In this document: positions 12,601 to 24,625 of the stretch, piece after piece
How positions within the stretch are numbered: the stretch's first letter is position 1
Layout of the letters: each line of letters begins with the position of its first letter
The notes under the pieces: model-generated
Databases searched by the model: none
What the model was told of the DNA's origin: nothing
The model's input: only the letters and a program-made list of their open reading frames with translations
From: Hippasteria phrygiana
Lineage: Eukaryota > Echinodermata > Asteroidea > Valvatida > Goniasteridae
Assembly (NCBI GenBank): GCA_037893225.1
Contig: JAZGUH010000714.1
Coordinates: 62,001-126,000, forward strand
Reading direction: 5' to 3'
DNA length: 64,000 bases
Position numbers and translations under genes: made by a program

Positions 12601-15600
12601 TCATCACCAGGGCACCAGTTGCCTGAAAATACAAACATCTATTTTCACAATGTGGGCCAACAACAATCCCGAGCGTAAATCGCTGGAGATGGGGTGTATA
12701 GGCCTATACCTCTCCACCTCCCCAGTCATCACATCTTGGCCAGATGCAGGAGCTTATCCAGCTTTTTGTGCAAGGAGGGCCCGAGGGCAAAAGCTGGACC
12801 GTCTACAAACTGTCTTAGAACACTATAATTTTGCCGCGGGGGGGGGGGGGGGGGGGGGGGGTCAAGTTGCCCCCCTTTCCCCCCGATGGATACGCCACTG
12901 GCCAGATGGGATGATCCATCCGATGATCATCTGCTCCTCTCCCAAAATGTCGATACCGTGAGACAAATGTAAACCTTTTTACAAAAGAAAAACGGAACAT
13001 TTAAAGGTACACATTGCTTTGGATTTTGCGATTTAGGCTATAAAACTGAAATGGATATGGTTGGGAAGCTTTTTTAAAAGTAGAATATAAAGATTCACAT
13101 AACTATCCCTTCAAATTGCGTGGTTTTTGTTTAATTTCGTGACAAATAGCAGTCCGCCATTTTGTAGAACCAAATTTTTGACTCCACAAAATGGCGGACT
13201 GTGTTCACCAGTCGTATTTCCAGTCGCATCTGGTTGAAGTACGTTCTGTTGATCCATTTTGATGTACTGTGGCACGGCGCGCAGCACTGGCGATATGTCG
13301 AGAGGTAGAGAATTGTACCTGGCGATCATCTGATAGGTTCACAAGGCCACTGGCTGCGGCGCCAGCCTAAAGACTCTTGCAGCGTATTTTGCGCATTATT
13401 TAGACGGTGGTATTTAGTACTGGAAATACGTCTATGTATCGCGGGTCAGATGTCAGGGGTAAGCGGCCAATGTTTTTGTTTCGTAATCACTAATCACTAA
13501 TTACAACACATTATACGTGTTTTTTTGCATGAACAACTCTTATAAAAGATAAGGAACATTTCCAAACAGTAAAATTTCATGACATTTGAAGGCAATGTGT
13601 CCCTTTAAGTGATTTCAAAATGCACTCATTCTGCGTATACATGTTGACAAGTATAAGTGAACATAAGTATTATTGTATACCTTTTGTTTGAACAGCGCAG
13701 CCACGTCCCATATCCTTATTAATCCTACCCCTTTAATTTTACCCATTCGGTGTAGTACATAGTATCATCAGTATTCAAAAGTTGATCCCAGCAGACACAC
13801 GTGTCAGCTGCGGTTGATGCGCCTGCACTACGGAGCAGGAAGACATGGGATTTGTGTTTCCTGTGATAACCCCCCAATAATTCCTAATCCAGGTGGGTAT
13901 TATCTGTGGAGAAACCTTTTACAAGAGCATGCGCTCCCCATTTTCGCCAGTTTCCCACCACTGGCGCTTTTTATAGCCTCTGAACGTCAATATCAACAAA
14001 ACCCATGTCTGTTTTACTTTTTATGTGCCAAGTGCAAAATGTTCGAGCATCATTTTCTCTGTCCTTTTTATAGATAAGCGATCGGGAGGTTTGAGCTACA
14101 ATAATCGAATTTCTGTTTATGTTTGGCGACAAACTCACCAGTGGTCGACTATTGCCATTCGCTGCAAGTATCCCAAGAATCCCAGCTGGAATGGAGAACT
14201 AGAAAGGAAAAAAAAACGGGAACAAGGAAAAAGGACAAGAAAAAGGGGAAAAGAAAGGGGGAGGAAAAGAGGGAGGGAAAAAAGAAAAGGAAAGGAAAAT
14301 GAAAAAAAAAAGGAAAATGTTTAAAAAGAAAATGATAAAAGAAAAAAGGAAAAGAGAAAATGAAAATGAAAAAAAGAAAAAGGTAAAAATAAAAAATAAA
14401 CATGAAAAAGGAAGGGAAAATGAAAAGGGAAATGAAAAAGGAAAGGTAAGGTGAAAGGAAAGGAAAAGGAAAGGAAAGGAAAGGAAAAAGTAAAGGAAAA
14501 GGAAAGTAAAAAAGGAAAAGTGAAAAGAAAAAAAGAAAAAGGAAAATTGTTTTACTGAAATTTCTCTGCTATAAATTAAATCCATGCTTCGTCAAAATAC
14601 TTTAATGTTCGGTGTAGTGCTCACATTGTAACATCCGATGCGCAACGGGTATTTGAGGGATTACAGGTTACCGAAACGAGCAAAATTCCTTATGTTCATC
14701 GTCTTGTGTGTCTCACGTACCACACTGTGGTTATATACCTTGTACGTATTCGATTTTTTTTTCAGATGGTAGACCTACAAAAAGTATAAAAAACGCCACG
14801 ATGTACAATTTCAATCATTGATTTATTGGGAAACAAGGAACTTAACATCCGCAGTATAGCCAGGTGCTCAAGTTCAGTGGTGGGGGCAAAGGAGGAAGTC
14901 AAATTTTATGTCAAAATTTTCAGCACCAATTTTAAGAATGTTTGCAAAAAAAGTGTCTTGCATCTGTTTCGGCCCCGGAAAATAATTTGAAAAGTTTCGG
15001 GAACAAGCGACATGAAAATGAAATTAGAGTGCCGGAGAGATGACGTATAACTTAAGTTTCCCCACTAGTCTAGGCGAGATTTCAAAAAAGGGCTTGTTTT
15101 AAGGCAAGAAGAGGCATTTTTTAGTAGAAGTTGGTAACATGTCCATCTTACCTAATTTGGGGGTGCTGAATCCAAAAATCGTTGTTACCAAACTGTATTT
15201 TGAGATTAAAGGGGTCTTATAGGCAAACAAAACCCAGAAAATAGTTTTAAAATGCTCTTTTTAGTACATAAATTTGTATTTTTGAATAGAAACTGGTAAC
15301 ATGTCCATCTTACCTAAGTTGGGGATGCTAAATCCAAAAATCGTTGTTAAAAACTGTATTTTGAGATTAAAGGGGTCTTAAGGCAAGCAAAACCCAGAAA
15401 ATAGTTTTAAAATGCTTATTTTAGTACAAAAAGGTTTTTTTTTTTAGAAACTAGTAACATATCAAGCTTACCTAATTTGGGGGTGCTGAAACCAAAAATC
15501 ATTCTTACCAAACTGTATTTTGAGATTAAAGGGGTCTTATAGGCAAACAAAATTACCCAGAAAATAGTTTTAAAAATGCTTATTTTAGTACAAAAAGGTA

Positions 15601-18600
15601 TTTTTGAATGGAAACTGGTAACATATCAATCTTACCTGATTTGGGGGTGCTGAAACCAAAAAACATTCTTACCAAACTGTATTTTTAGATTAAAGTTGTA
15701 TTACCGGCCCCAAACTCCCAAATTAGTCTTTAAAATTGCATTTTTAGGTAAAAATGGCATTTTAAAATAAAAGTTGATAGCAATGCAATCTTAGCAAATG
15801 TTGGTGTGCTGAATCAAAAAAACCGAGGTTTAAAAGCTGTATTTAGGGGTTAAAGTGGTCTTATTTGCCAGAATTCCCCCAAATATTAAATAGGTTCATT
15901 CAAATAGAAGTAATAGTAACATATCAATGTAACCTAGTTTGGGGTACTTGTTCAAAAACTGGAACCTACCACTGATGAGGTTTATTTTTAGACTAAAGTA
16001 GTCTTATTGCCAAACTAAATTATATGATTAAAAAAAAGAATTATTAAAACCATTTGCTTCTCTATAGTTTGATTTCACCATGATCTGCAATAAAATGTTA
16101 CATGTAACCAAATGCACAAATGGATCCCACTGTTGTGATTTTGTTTTCCAATATCTTCAAGAAATCTCCACTGAACAGTTAAGGATTATAGGTTGGAACT
16201 ACCTCTGCATGTTCGTGTTGTACACTGTAGTTGGGATGATTTTTGTCTGACTTACTACGTCTGCAGCACTACTAGATGTCTAACTTACATTGCTTGATTC
16301 AGCAGCATCTTGTAATTTCTGGATTTTGTTTTTGTCAGTGAAGAGGGCATTGCAGTTTCTATGCCAGATGAGAACGGAAACAGGACAACTGTCAGAGCCA
16401 AAAACATCAGCCAATCGATCAATGACATCTGTTTTGTACATCATTTACCTCTTTTTTAACCTCAAGCAATTTGGATACAGTTTGTATTCCTTGACTTTTT
16501 GCTTTGCGAAGATGGCCTCCTTTTGTTTGACAAAATAAACAGGCAGAAAGGTCAGTAGACAAAGGCCTTTTTAAGCTAACAACATGATCCATTGCAGTTG
16601 CCTTAAACTTAAAGTGTTTGTGTTTTCTGTGTGATGTACCGAGTTATATGTACCAACAACAAGAGCAATAAGTCAAACTACAAATTGCAAGCACTTAACC
16701 ACGAACAAGAAATCTGAATTCCAATCTAGACATACGTGAAATTTCTGTTGTTCTCGTCAACAAATGCTACAGTTGTTTTGTCATAATTTTTACAAATGTT
16801 GCAGTTTTACCAAGATTCTCTGCCAGGGGTGGGATACCACTATAAGTTTTTACTGTGAAAAGCATTTTCAAAATGTCCACCTTTTTCCTTACTCTTTTCT
16901 AGTAATTAATAACATGTTCGATCTAAGCCCCTTGCTGCTGCACATCTGCCACCCTAACATTAAAGTTGTTGACAACTCTCTCCAACATGTCTCTTGGAAT
17001 TCTCCTTATTTCTTTCCTGATGTTTCTTTCAGTCTCTCGATTGTGTCTGGGTTGTCCTGGTAGACTCTCTCCTTCAGGTAACCCCAGAGGAAGTAGTCTG
17101 GGGGGTTGAGGTCGGGGAATATGGGGGACATAGGTTGTCCGTCCGTCCTCGAAAGTACTGTCTCAGGTAAGAGTGTGGTTTGAACAGTGAGGGGGTGCAC
17201 CATCCTATTGAAAGACAGCTGTGTTTATGTTTCAACGGGGTTGGTGCACCGTTCAAACCGTTGGTGCACCGTTCAAACTGTTCAAACCGCACTCTTGAGT
17301 ACCGGAACAGTACTTTCCAGGGGACCGGCTAATTTCGAGGAGGACAACCCATGGCCCCCTATATCCCCGATCTCAACCCCCCAGACCACTTCCTCTGGGA
17401 TTACCTGAAGGGGAGAGTCTACCTGCAGGACAACCCTGACACAATCGAGAGACTGAAAGAAAACTTCAGGAGAGAAATACGGAGAATTCCAAGAGACATG
17501 TTGGAGAGAGTTGTCAACAACTTTAATGTTAGGGAGGCAGCTGTGCAGCAGCGAGGGGCTTAGATCGAACATTACTAGAAAAAGTAGGGAAAAAAGTGGG
17601 CATTTTGAAAATGCTTTTTACAGTAAAAACTTACAGTGGTATCCCACCCCTGGCAGAAAAATCTTGGGAAAACTGCAACATTTGTAAAAATTATGACAAA
17701 CAAAAAGTGTCAGTTTTTTTCTGGACCACCCTGTAGGCCCTACTTGTTGTTGATTTTTAACCACACAGAAAAGTACAACTGTTTTTTTGTTCGATATTAT
17801 TACATGTAAGTGCAAAAGCTCAACCATGCAGAAGATCTAAATTTGTTTGGTGGTGTGTTTTTGTGTTGCTTTTGTTTTATGTTGGCTAACTATAACAGGC
17901 TACATGCATGTAGACCTACATCATGCAGATCATTTTTTATTTCAATTTCAACCAAATATCCCTCACACTCGCATGTTTACATTTTGTATGTGTTGTAGTT
18001 GGGCAAACAACAGACAGAGCTACAGTCATGTGTACGTTTGAGAACTAGTAAAACAAAACTTGAAGGCCTACAGAATCAAATGCTGAATGACAGTAGAGAA
18101 TTTGGCATGATGAACACAAGTACAAATGTACATGTACGGGTTCGATTATTCAGTCATAATTGACACAAATCGTGGTTTATTTATGCAGTCTATCTAGACA
18201 ACACCCATTGTCAAATGCCAGGAACCTCCGATACCGTCTGTACTCTGTATGTTCATCTGGGTGTACTATTACTAAACAGTATAAAATCCAGTCACCAGAA
18301 CACAGACCACTGAATAATCCCCCGAAAAAATACGTTATTTTACAGTCATAAATTCAAATAAAAACAGTCGGAAATACCTCTAAAACCTTTTCATAGATTT
18401 CCAATACAGGGCAGTGGAAAAGCCTGAAAACATTTGCAGGAAAAAGGATATGATTTCTGGCTTTTTTATCGTGCTGTTTTTCTAACTGCACCGTGCATGT
18501 GTCGCTTCAAGTATGGTGCCTAGTAAGTTGACCTTGAGTGTGTGTACGTACCTGACTAATCTGAAATCCCATAGTATTGTGCGGTAAGTGAACATACAAA

Positions 18601-19556
18601 TATTACAGTACCATACTATTTAGAGAATATGTGATATGTACATGATGTCGTCTGCTATTTTCCTTGTCGGATTTGTGGATTAATTTTCAAGAGGAAGGAC
18701 TCATAATTCAACTTGGTAACGTATATTTTTGAATTCAGTGCACATTAATTGGGTATAAAAAGTATGTTACACCTTTCTACTCAAAAATGCCTCTTCGTGT
18801 AGCTTTTTTTTAAATCTCGAAGAGCGTAACTTCAAACACGAAATTTAATCAAATACAAAATAGAGGACATGAAATTATATACCCAATTTACAAAATAAAC
18901 AAAGTATGTCAGTCGGATTCATCTTTCCTCAAAATACATGAAATTAGTTAACTAAACTATGATCAAATAAAGCCACGGGTTTCCCTCTAAGTAATGAACT
19001 CAAATACTGAATCAAAAGAAACAAAAATAAAAACCAAGATGTTGAAATCACTCACCATGGGCCAGTCTTGCAGAGCTGCTTAAGAGCAAACATTTGCTTA
19101 AAAAGGCACAAAACCTTGCTTTGAAAAATCTAGTTACCTGCCAAAACTCCAGTCGCAAGCAATATACGTCAGATGGAGTTTGGCTGGTCACCCGATTTCA
19201 CAAACTAAGCTAGGGTTTGTTGTGCTTAAGCATTTTGTTATGCTTAAGCAGCTCTATGACATTTGTTCCAGAATTTCTACCAAGAATGAAGGTGAAATAG
19301 AGAGCTAGCCTACATGAATTCAAATCACATGATGGTAGGCCTACCTCTATAAAGAAACTGCTTTGGCCTTAATAAATATATCTTTATAAATCCTGCTTAC
19401 CAAGAAAGCACTCCAGACCGGTCCAGCAGCGACACTGGTGTACGAATAATAAGCGAAGACCCAAGAAAAGCCCCAAAATATTGGAAGCAGAACTCCGTTC
19501 ACGATGTGAAACACACCCAATATCATCATCGGGCGCTGATTACTTGTATCCGCCAT
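9695..19556 (-). CDS. MS4A/CD20-like four-pass membrane protein, copy B
   Basis: Six exons join in phase 0 throughout: 19401-19556, 14139-14198, 12515-12622, 11277-11399, 10814-10966, 9695-9838. The product has 247 residues. Hydrophobic segments are at about 10-34, 43-65, 73-100 and 153-177. The signature GPVWSAFL joined to FSIPAGILGILAA forms TM2, as in MS4A/CD20 proteins. Exon 4 supplies a 41-residue outer loop with Cys129 and Cys146. The last exon encodes a cytosolic tail rich in Pro, Gln and Tyr with repeated YPGQQ/AGQPVQ units, ending KYYY. The start was chosen at the ATG in caagATGG; an upstream in-frame TTG is not a start. The family call rests on topology, segment order and motifs. 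Another tetraspan family is possible. The function is unknown; relatives are surface proteins in receptor complexes or ion-handling roles. Confidence 0.72.
12747..12900. mobile_element. hAT-type MITE with long G-run, copy B
   Basis: It has the same position and target duplication (GCCAGATG at 12739-12746 and 12901-12908) as in copy A. The G-run has been rearranged and is followed by a C-rich block, so the interior next to the right end differs from A and C. Confidence 0.78.
13005..13604. mobile_element. 600-bp TTAA-flanked DNA transposon, only in copy B
   Basis: Terminal repeats are AGGTACACATTGC and GCAATGTGTCCCT, flanked by TTAA (13001-13004, 13605-13608). Copies A (near 1805) and C (near 27897) have one TTAA at this place and continue with gtgatttcaaaatgc, so both are empty sites. 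TTAA duplication is typical of piggyBac and Kolobok groups. It lies in intron 2 of gene B and has no coding capacity I can see. Confidence 0.88.
14199..14548 (-). repeat. Polypurine/polypyrimidine tract at exon 2 acceptor, copy B
   Basis: About 350 bp, twice the copy A length. On the minus strand it is almost pure pyrimidine with scattered A. It ends in tttctag, the acceptor of exon 2. Mirror-repeat purine tracts of this kind can form triplex DNA; that is inferred, not seen. Confidence 0.85.
15110..16040. repeat. About 163-bp tandem array inside the transposon, copy B
   Basis: The mark ggtaacat.tc.atcttacc recurs at about 15133, 15295, 15455, 15618, 15780 and 15912, giving six units. The last two are diverged. 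The first unit overlaps the left terminal repeat, so the array seems to have grown from subterminal sequence. Confidence 0.85.
16289..16552 (-). pseudogene. Transposon-encoded CxxC...HxxxC protein fragment, copy B
   Basis: On the minus strand one frame reads ACLFCQTKGGHLRKAKSQG and on to about DVQN. A 1-bp frame shift then leads into VIDRLADVFGSDSCPVSV, IWHRNCNALFTDKNKIQKL and AAESSN, ending at a gtaagt donor. The order CxxC, then a helical stretch, then WHRxC...FT resembles putative zinc-binding N-terminal domains of proteins encoded by large invertebrate transposons. No catalytic domain is visible. The shift and downstream stops show decay. Confidence 0.5.
16770..17733. mobile_element. Palindromic mariner-type element, copy B
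   Basis: It is flanked by TA and ends in CAG...CTG. The right end reads, on the minus strand, CAGGGTGGTCCAGAAAAAAA, typical of mariner/IS630 termini. The left end has lost about 35 bp behind CAG. Both halves encode the same transposase C-terminus in opposite directions. The plus-strand piece (17351-17563) has PDLNPPDHFLWDYLKGRVY, where the D after PP is the third acid of the DDD triad, then a RIPRDMLERVVNNFNVR tail and a stop. The first two catalytic acids are absent, so it cannot encode an active enzyme. Confidence 0.85.
19059..19271. mobile_element. Foldback MITE of the GCTGCTTAAGCA family, copy B
   Basis: It is orthologous to 4345-4594, with an internal deletion of about 37 bp after ccaaaactcca. 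Confidence 0.68.
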
Positions 19557-19898
19557 CTTGAATTGGACGCGCGCTGACAATCCTCAAAGAACTATACGAA
19601 GACCCTTCAACAAAATAACAATTAAAATCAACTGTAAAGGTGATTGTATACAGGGTATGCCCTGTCCTATATGCTTAAATGTCGGAAACAAAACCAAAAT
19701 AATTGAAATTTTCAGTCGGAACACGGCATCTTTCAAATATGACGGTGAAATCCCAATTTCCAGATTTCTCGATGCACATCTATAGCATGCCTTCAATTAC
19801 GCCCCAATGTCTGAAACGTAAAATACATGTAAACAAGATGACATTTCGACACCGTACAATATGTTCGTAATTTTCTGTTTAAAAATACGATTCATTTT

Positions 19899-20095
19899 CA
19901 GTGGCGGATCTAGGGGGGGGGGGGGGGGGGGGGGGGCGGTGTTAGGTTTTAATCCCCCCCCCCCCCTGGGCTGTACGGGTTTAATGCCCCGGACCCCCCT
20001 AGCAAGGCGTGCCTTCGGCACGCTGGGGTGTGTAGGCCAATCACCTCAGGTAACCCCCCCCCCCCCCCCTTAGTTAAAACCTAGATCCGCCCCTG
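19899..20095. mobile_element. CAGTGGCGGATCTAGG MITE with G/C-runs, copy B, first site
   Basis: The ends are CAGTGGCGGATCTAGG and CCTAGATCCGCCCCTG, flanked by a 5-bp repeat ATTTT (19894-19898, 20096-20100). Copy A has the uninterrupted site at about 5217-5232. Long G and C runs lie inside. It sits just upstream of gene B. Confidence 0.82.
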
Positions 20096-20608
20096 ATTTT
20101 TACCAGTATTGAAGGAAGATGTACCAACCGGCCTAGTACCAAAATGTACCGTCAAATGAAGTGATTTACCCAACGGCTCCGCCTAATAGACGACAAAGTC
20201 CAAACCCCGTGATGTACGACAGACTAAATTTGCGTCAACACCCAGTTTCTATTTGGTGACTTTTTTATTAGGAACAAGTCTTTTCACAATAAGTTAATAA
20301 TTCACAGTCCTATACGTGCAACTATTGGTAGGAATATTTAATAATTGTGTGATGACGCTGTTCATTTTAATGACTCATTTTCTCCATAGGAAATTGTGCA
20401 AAAGCTCATCCAGACAGTTCTATTTGAATTCAAATATCGGAATTTTTGAAATCATGATTGCCGTCTGCCTTTTATTCATTGAAATAAAGGCATGAATAAA
20501 GACAAAGATTCGGAGAAAATGTGATTCTTAAGCATTTCAATCATAATCTGTACTCCGATTTGTGTGCAAAATAATCACACTGCACGCACTTCAGGGACAT
20601 AAAAAATC

Positions 20609-21066
20609 CAGGGCCTAATTTCTTAGCGCTGCTTAACACACGATTTTCTGCTAACGGAACCCTCGCCCATTCAGTGGCGGATCTACGGGGGGGGGGGGTG
20701 GGGGTTTGGGGGGTTTAAACCCCCCCCCCCCCTCCTTGGGCTGAGAAAAAAAAAATAACCAGTGTCGGGTGTCGAAAATTCGGCACGCTGGGGTGTGTAG
20801 GCCAATCACCTCAGGTAAACCCCCTCCCCCCTTAGTTAAAACCTAGATCCGCCCCTGCCATTTCATAGAGACTGTAAGCAGAGAGATAAGCACAGCGAAG
20901 AGCCTGCTAACTTCGGAAGCAGGATTTGCTTAAATTAGTGACGCAGCAATATCCATGCACGCGCAAGCATTTCACGACTTGGCCATGAAATACGCTAATG
21001 CTTAAGCAAATTTCCCTGCTATAGTTATCTGCTTACCGTTAAGCAGCGCTATGAAATTAGGCCCTG
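20609..21066. mobile_element. Foldback MITE CAGGGCCTAATTTC..., copy B, interrupted
   Basis: Same element as 5743-6004, split by the nested insertion at 20672-20857. Confidence 0.78.
20672..20857. mobile_element. CAGTGGCGGATCTACG MITE, copy B, second site
   Basis: A second member of the family, nested in the foldback 20609-21066. It is flanked by the 5-bp repeat CCATT (20667-20671, 20858-20862). Copy A has the empty site near 5802. Confidence 0.82.
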
Positions 21067-21123
21067 TAGTTTGGGTTGTTTAAAACGTTTTAACAGCGTT
21101 TTAGTGTATACTATTGGATTATA

Positions 21124-21401
21124 CACTGTAAAAATGGCGTTTAGATTTTAAACACATTTCTTGTACCCACTTTTTTGACACATTTAGCCCACGACATGAA
21201 CGTTTAGCTTTGTGACGCAACACGTTTAGCATTTAAACAATTTTTCTAAACATTGTTTCTAAAAAGTGTTTAAATGCTAAACGTGTTATCCCGGTACACG
21301 TCACAAAGCTAAACGTTAAATCTAAACATGTCGTGGGCTAAACGTGTCAAAAAAGTGGGTACAAGAAATGTGTTTAAAATCTAAACGCCATTTTTACAGT
21401 G
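21124..21401. mobile_element. 278-bp near-perfect foldback element, copy B
   Basis: It is orthologous to 6062-6339, of equal length, with a few substitutions. Confidence 0.8.
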
Positions 21402-22518
21402 TAGTGGTATGGGTGTGGTGGCGTTCTTGAAATCCACGGAACATTTCGGTAATTTCCACAAGATACGGCCTTATCTTGTAGATCATACCTCCTCAAAACA
21501 TCCTCATGGGTCTTCTTGATCATCATCATTCAGCAAACAACATGTTAATGAGAAATTTAACCACAATGTATAAATTTAAACTCATCAACTGAAAGAAATA
21601 ATCCAAAGCTTACCCTTAACAATACAGTTTTATGCGTACAAAGTATAAAGATAAGTAGACACTTTTCTTCGACGTTGATGGTGGGCCTAAGATTACTTTT
21701 TTAGTAAAACTACACAAATAATTATTTTGCGTGTCAGGTGTCTATCTGTTCACATTTATTATGTTCTAAGATTATAAAAAATGTCATGCATGTCTATGAT
21801 TATTGATAATACAATGTCTATACTACGGAATGTACAACGTGATGCAATCATAAAAGAGGTGCAAGCGATATTAAATATTTCAGTATTAATCCACGTAAAA
21901 CAAAATTAGTTTGATCAAGATATTCAAATAAAAGTCGATTATCACTTCTATGAACAGAGAATCACGAAATTGCGAATAAACAAAGCTAGGTTATAAACAA
22001 CAAGAAGACGAACACAGAAACACCTCCCCCTCCCCCCCCCCCAATTATGACGAGACAGTGAAAAGAATGTGATGAATAATCACAGCGCAATGCCAGATTC
22101 TACGTTATGTAGTTTAAAGGGACACATTGCCTTCAAATGTCATGAAATTTTGCTGTTTGGAAATGTTCCTTATCTTTTATAAAAGTTGTTCATGCAAAAA
22201 AAACACGTATAATGTGTTGTAATTAGTGAGTGTGGTTACAAAACAAAAAATTGGCATCTGATCCCTGACATCTGACCCGCGAAACATAGACTTATTTCAA
22301 GTAGTAAATACCACCGTCTAAATAATGCGCAAAATACGCATATGCTGCCGGATATGGGGCAGCTTTTTTCACTCCGTATATTTTGTAGTATCCTACACTT
22401 CCTAAATTCCTTCACCATTGAAATGTGCACAAAGTAAAAAGCATATAATTTGATGGGGAATCTACTACATACAGTCCCACTGCACAAAAAGTCTAACATC
22501 ATGATACAGCATAATTAG

Positions 22519-23049
22519 TGTGCACAAAATAAAAAGTGATATTTCAGGGGAGGCGAGATCCGACAGTCATACATCATCATACACTATACAAAAAGTCCTA
22601 CATATATCCTACACGAGGGGAAAACATCATACAGAATAGAAGTGTGTACAAAATAAATAGTGATATTTTAGGGGAGGCGAGATCCGACAGTCCTACATCA
22701 TCATACACTGTACAAAAAGTCCTACAAATATCCTACACGAGGGAAAAACATCATACAGCATTGAAGTGTGTACAAAATAAATAGTGATATTCAGAGGAGG
22801 CGAGATCACACAGTCCTACACCATCATACACTGTACAAAAAGTCCTACAGGAATTCTACACGAGGGGAAAACATCATACAGAATAGAAGTGTGTACAAAA
22901 TAAATAGTGATATTTCAGGAGAGGCGAGATCCGACAGTCCTACATCATCATATACTGTACAAAAAGTCCTACAGGAATCCTACACTGAGGAAAAACATCA
23001 TACAGCATTAAAGTGTGTACAAAATAAATAGTGATATTTCAGGGGAGGT
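22519..23049. repeat. 124-bp tandem array, copy B
   Basis: Unit marks are at 22552, 22676, 22799, 22922 and 23046, one unit fewer than in copy A. Between this array and the stop of gene C (24626) I see no gene. Confidence 0.9.
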
Positions 23050-24625
23050 GAGATCCGTGTATCTGAGGTGGTGTATACAGTATTTTTCTGCCCATTTTAA
23101 GGTGAAATCTGATGTTTTTGTTGGGTCTTCACTCTTCAGACCTTTTCAATTAATTAAATGAAGGTCAATGGCAGCCATTTGTTTTGGACCATACTATCCC
23201 CAGATCATGTCCCAATGTTTAGCATCCCAAAAATATTAATATAGGTAATAAATAATATAATTTACTGTAGGTAATAATCATTGGCACCTTTGGTTTTTTT
23301 CAGGTGAAAATTGTGAGTCTTTGACCCGGTAGTAATTCTATGATTAGTTTAGTAAGAATATGACAACAGTATTTTTTATTTTTGTTATCAAAGTTAAGAT
23401 CTACAAAGGTGCTAATAATGAGTGTTTACAGTGGATTAACATTTGTGACAAACTATTTTTGATGCTAAAATGTGTACTTTCACAGTTGTTGACAGTCATT
23501 GCAATAAAGGTTATTGATGTTGTTTAGTATAACCCATCAAGGAAGCACCTCAAACAGTTCTGTCAAACATGTCAAATCTGGTAATCCCCCCCTACTCTAT
23601 ACTTATAAGCCTTTAGAAAGTTTTTTTTTCACTCAATCCTAGGGACTGGATCATGGAATGCATTGCCTGCAAACATAGAGAGTAAGACGTCTGGGCAATC
23701 CAGCTAGCAATCCAGCAAGCTGGCGTTATGTGTCCAGACATGGTTTGTGCTAAACATCAACACCAACCGTTAACAGCCGCAAAAGTAAAAATTTAGTATC
23801 CAAAATGGCTTTTAGTGAAGCTACTGTAAGCCATCATTTCTCTCATACACAAAACATTACCACGGAATATTGGAATAGTCCAACTTTAAAAATGTAAGCA
23901 AGATGGTAGCCATTACTACATGTACATGTACGTCAAAGAAATCATAGTTTTCCACTGAGAAAATAAACAAAACATTTCGCAGTCGACAGTTTTAAAGTCT
24001 ACAAATGTAATTCTAATGAATTATCAAGATTTATGGGATGCTAAAGCATGTATTTTTTAGTTGTTAATGGTCATTGACGGCTGTCCATCAATATAAATAC
24101 GAATTGCCGCTGTTGGGGCATTCAGTTTCAATTTGTAAGCACCCAACTTTTGTTCCTAATGTTCGTTTTCGTTTAGCGGCATTCTATTTCGTGTTGGTGG
24201 ATTCAGACTTCATTTGTAGCATTCTTACAGTAGGTTTTGTGACATCCTTTGACGGTTGAAGCATTCAAAATAGCGAACGTCGGTGTGCATACGACGTACG
24301 ACCATGCTTTTCTTTTCTGATTCGTTTATGGGCAATCATTTTCATGAAATGGTCATTCAATTTAATAAGAATTTTTAATTGGTATATGTTCCTATTGTCT
24401 TCTGAGGTTTTTGTCAACTGTCATATTTTTATGAGTGCGAGTTCGTTATGGAACCATTTTAATGAGCTTGCCGAACCTCCCCCTGTCCCCCCCCCCCCCT
24501 CCCAACTCCTCACATACCCCTTCACCACCCCTCACCAACCCCCTCCCCTTGGGAGTGTACATGCACCTTTCGGTACAGCGTACAACCTTGGGTGAGGGCC
24601 AGCCTACTGTTGTTGTCCGACGTTG

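Larger units (their letters stand above)
15074..18820. mobile_element. 3.7-kb composite transposon, copy B
   Basis: It is present in B and C and absent from copy A at about 4095-4125. The ends form an imperfect inverted repeat of about 60 bp: GCGAGATTT... followed by gaagaggcattttt.agtagaa, mirrored at 18766-18820. Inside are a tandem array (15110-16040), a decayed zinc-ligand ORF (16289-16552), a palindromic mariner remnant (16770-17733) and about 1 kb of plain sequence. No clear target duplication was found. It lies in intron 1 of gene B. Confidence 0.7.

Noticed and set aside
15110..16040. CRISPR-like array
   Set aside because: The units are contiguous 163-bp tandem repeats without unique spacers, in an animal genome.
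17351..17563. Active mariner transposase
   Set aside because: Only the C-terminal part with the last catalytic acid remains. The N-terminal DNA-binding domain and the first two acids are missing.
19797..20073. Gly/Pro-run ORFs around poly-G and poly-C (also 36689-37187 and 58115-58303)
   Set aside because: These are translations of homopolymer runs inside MITEs.
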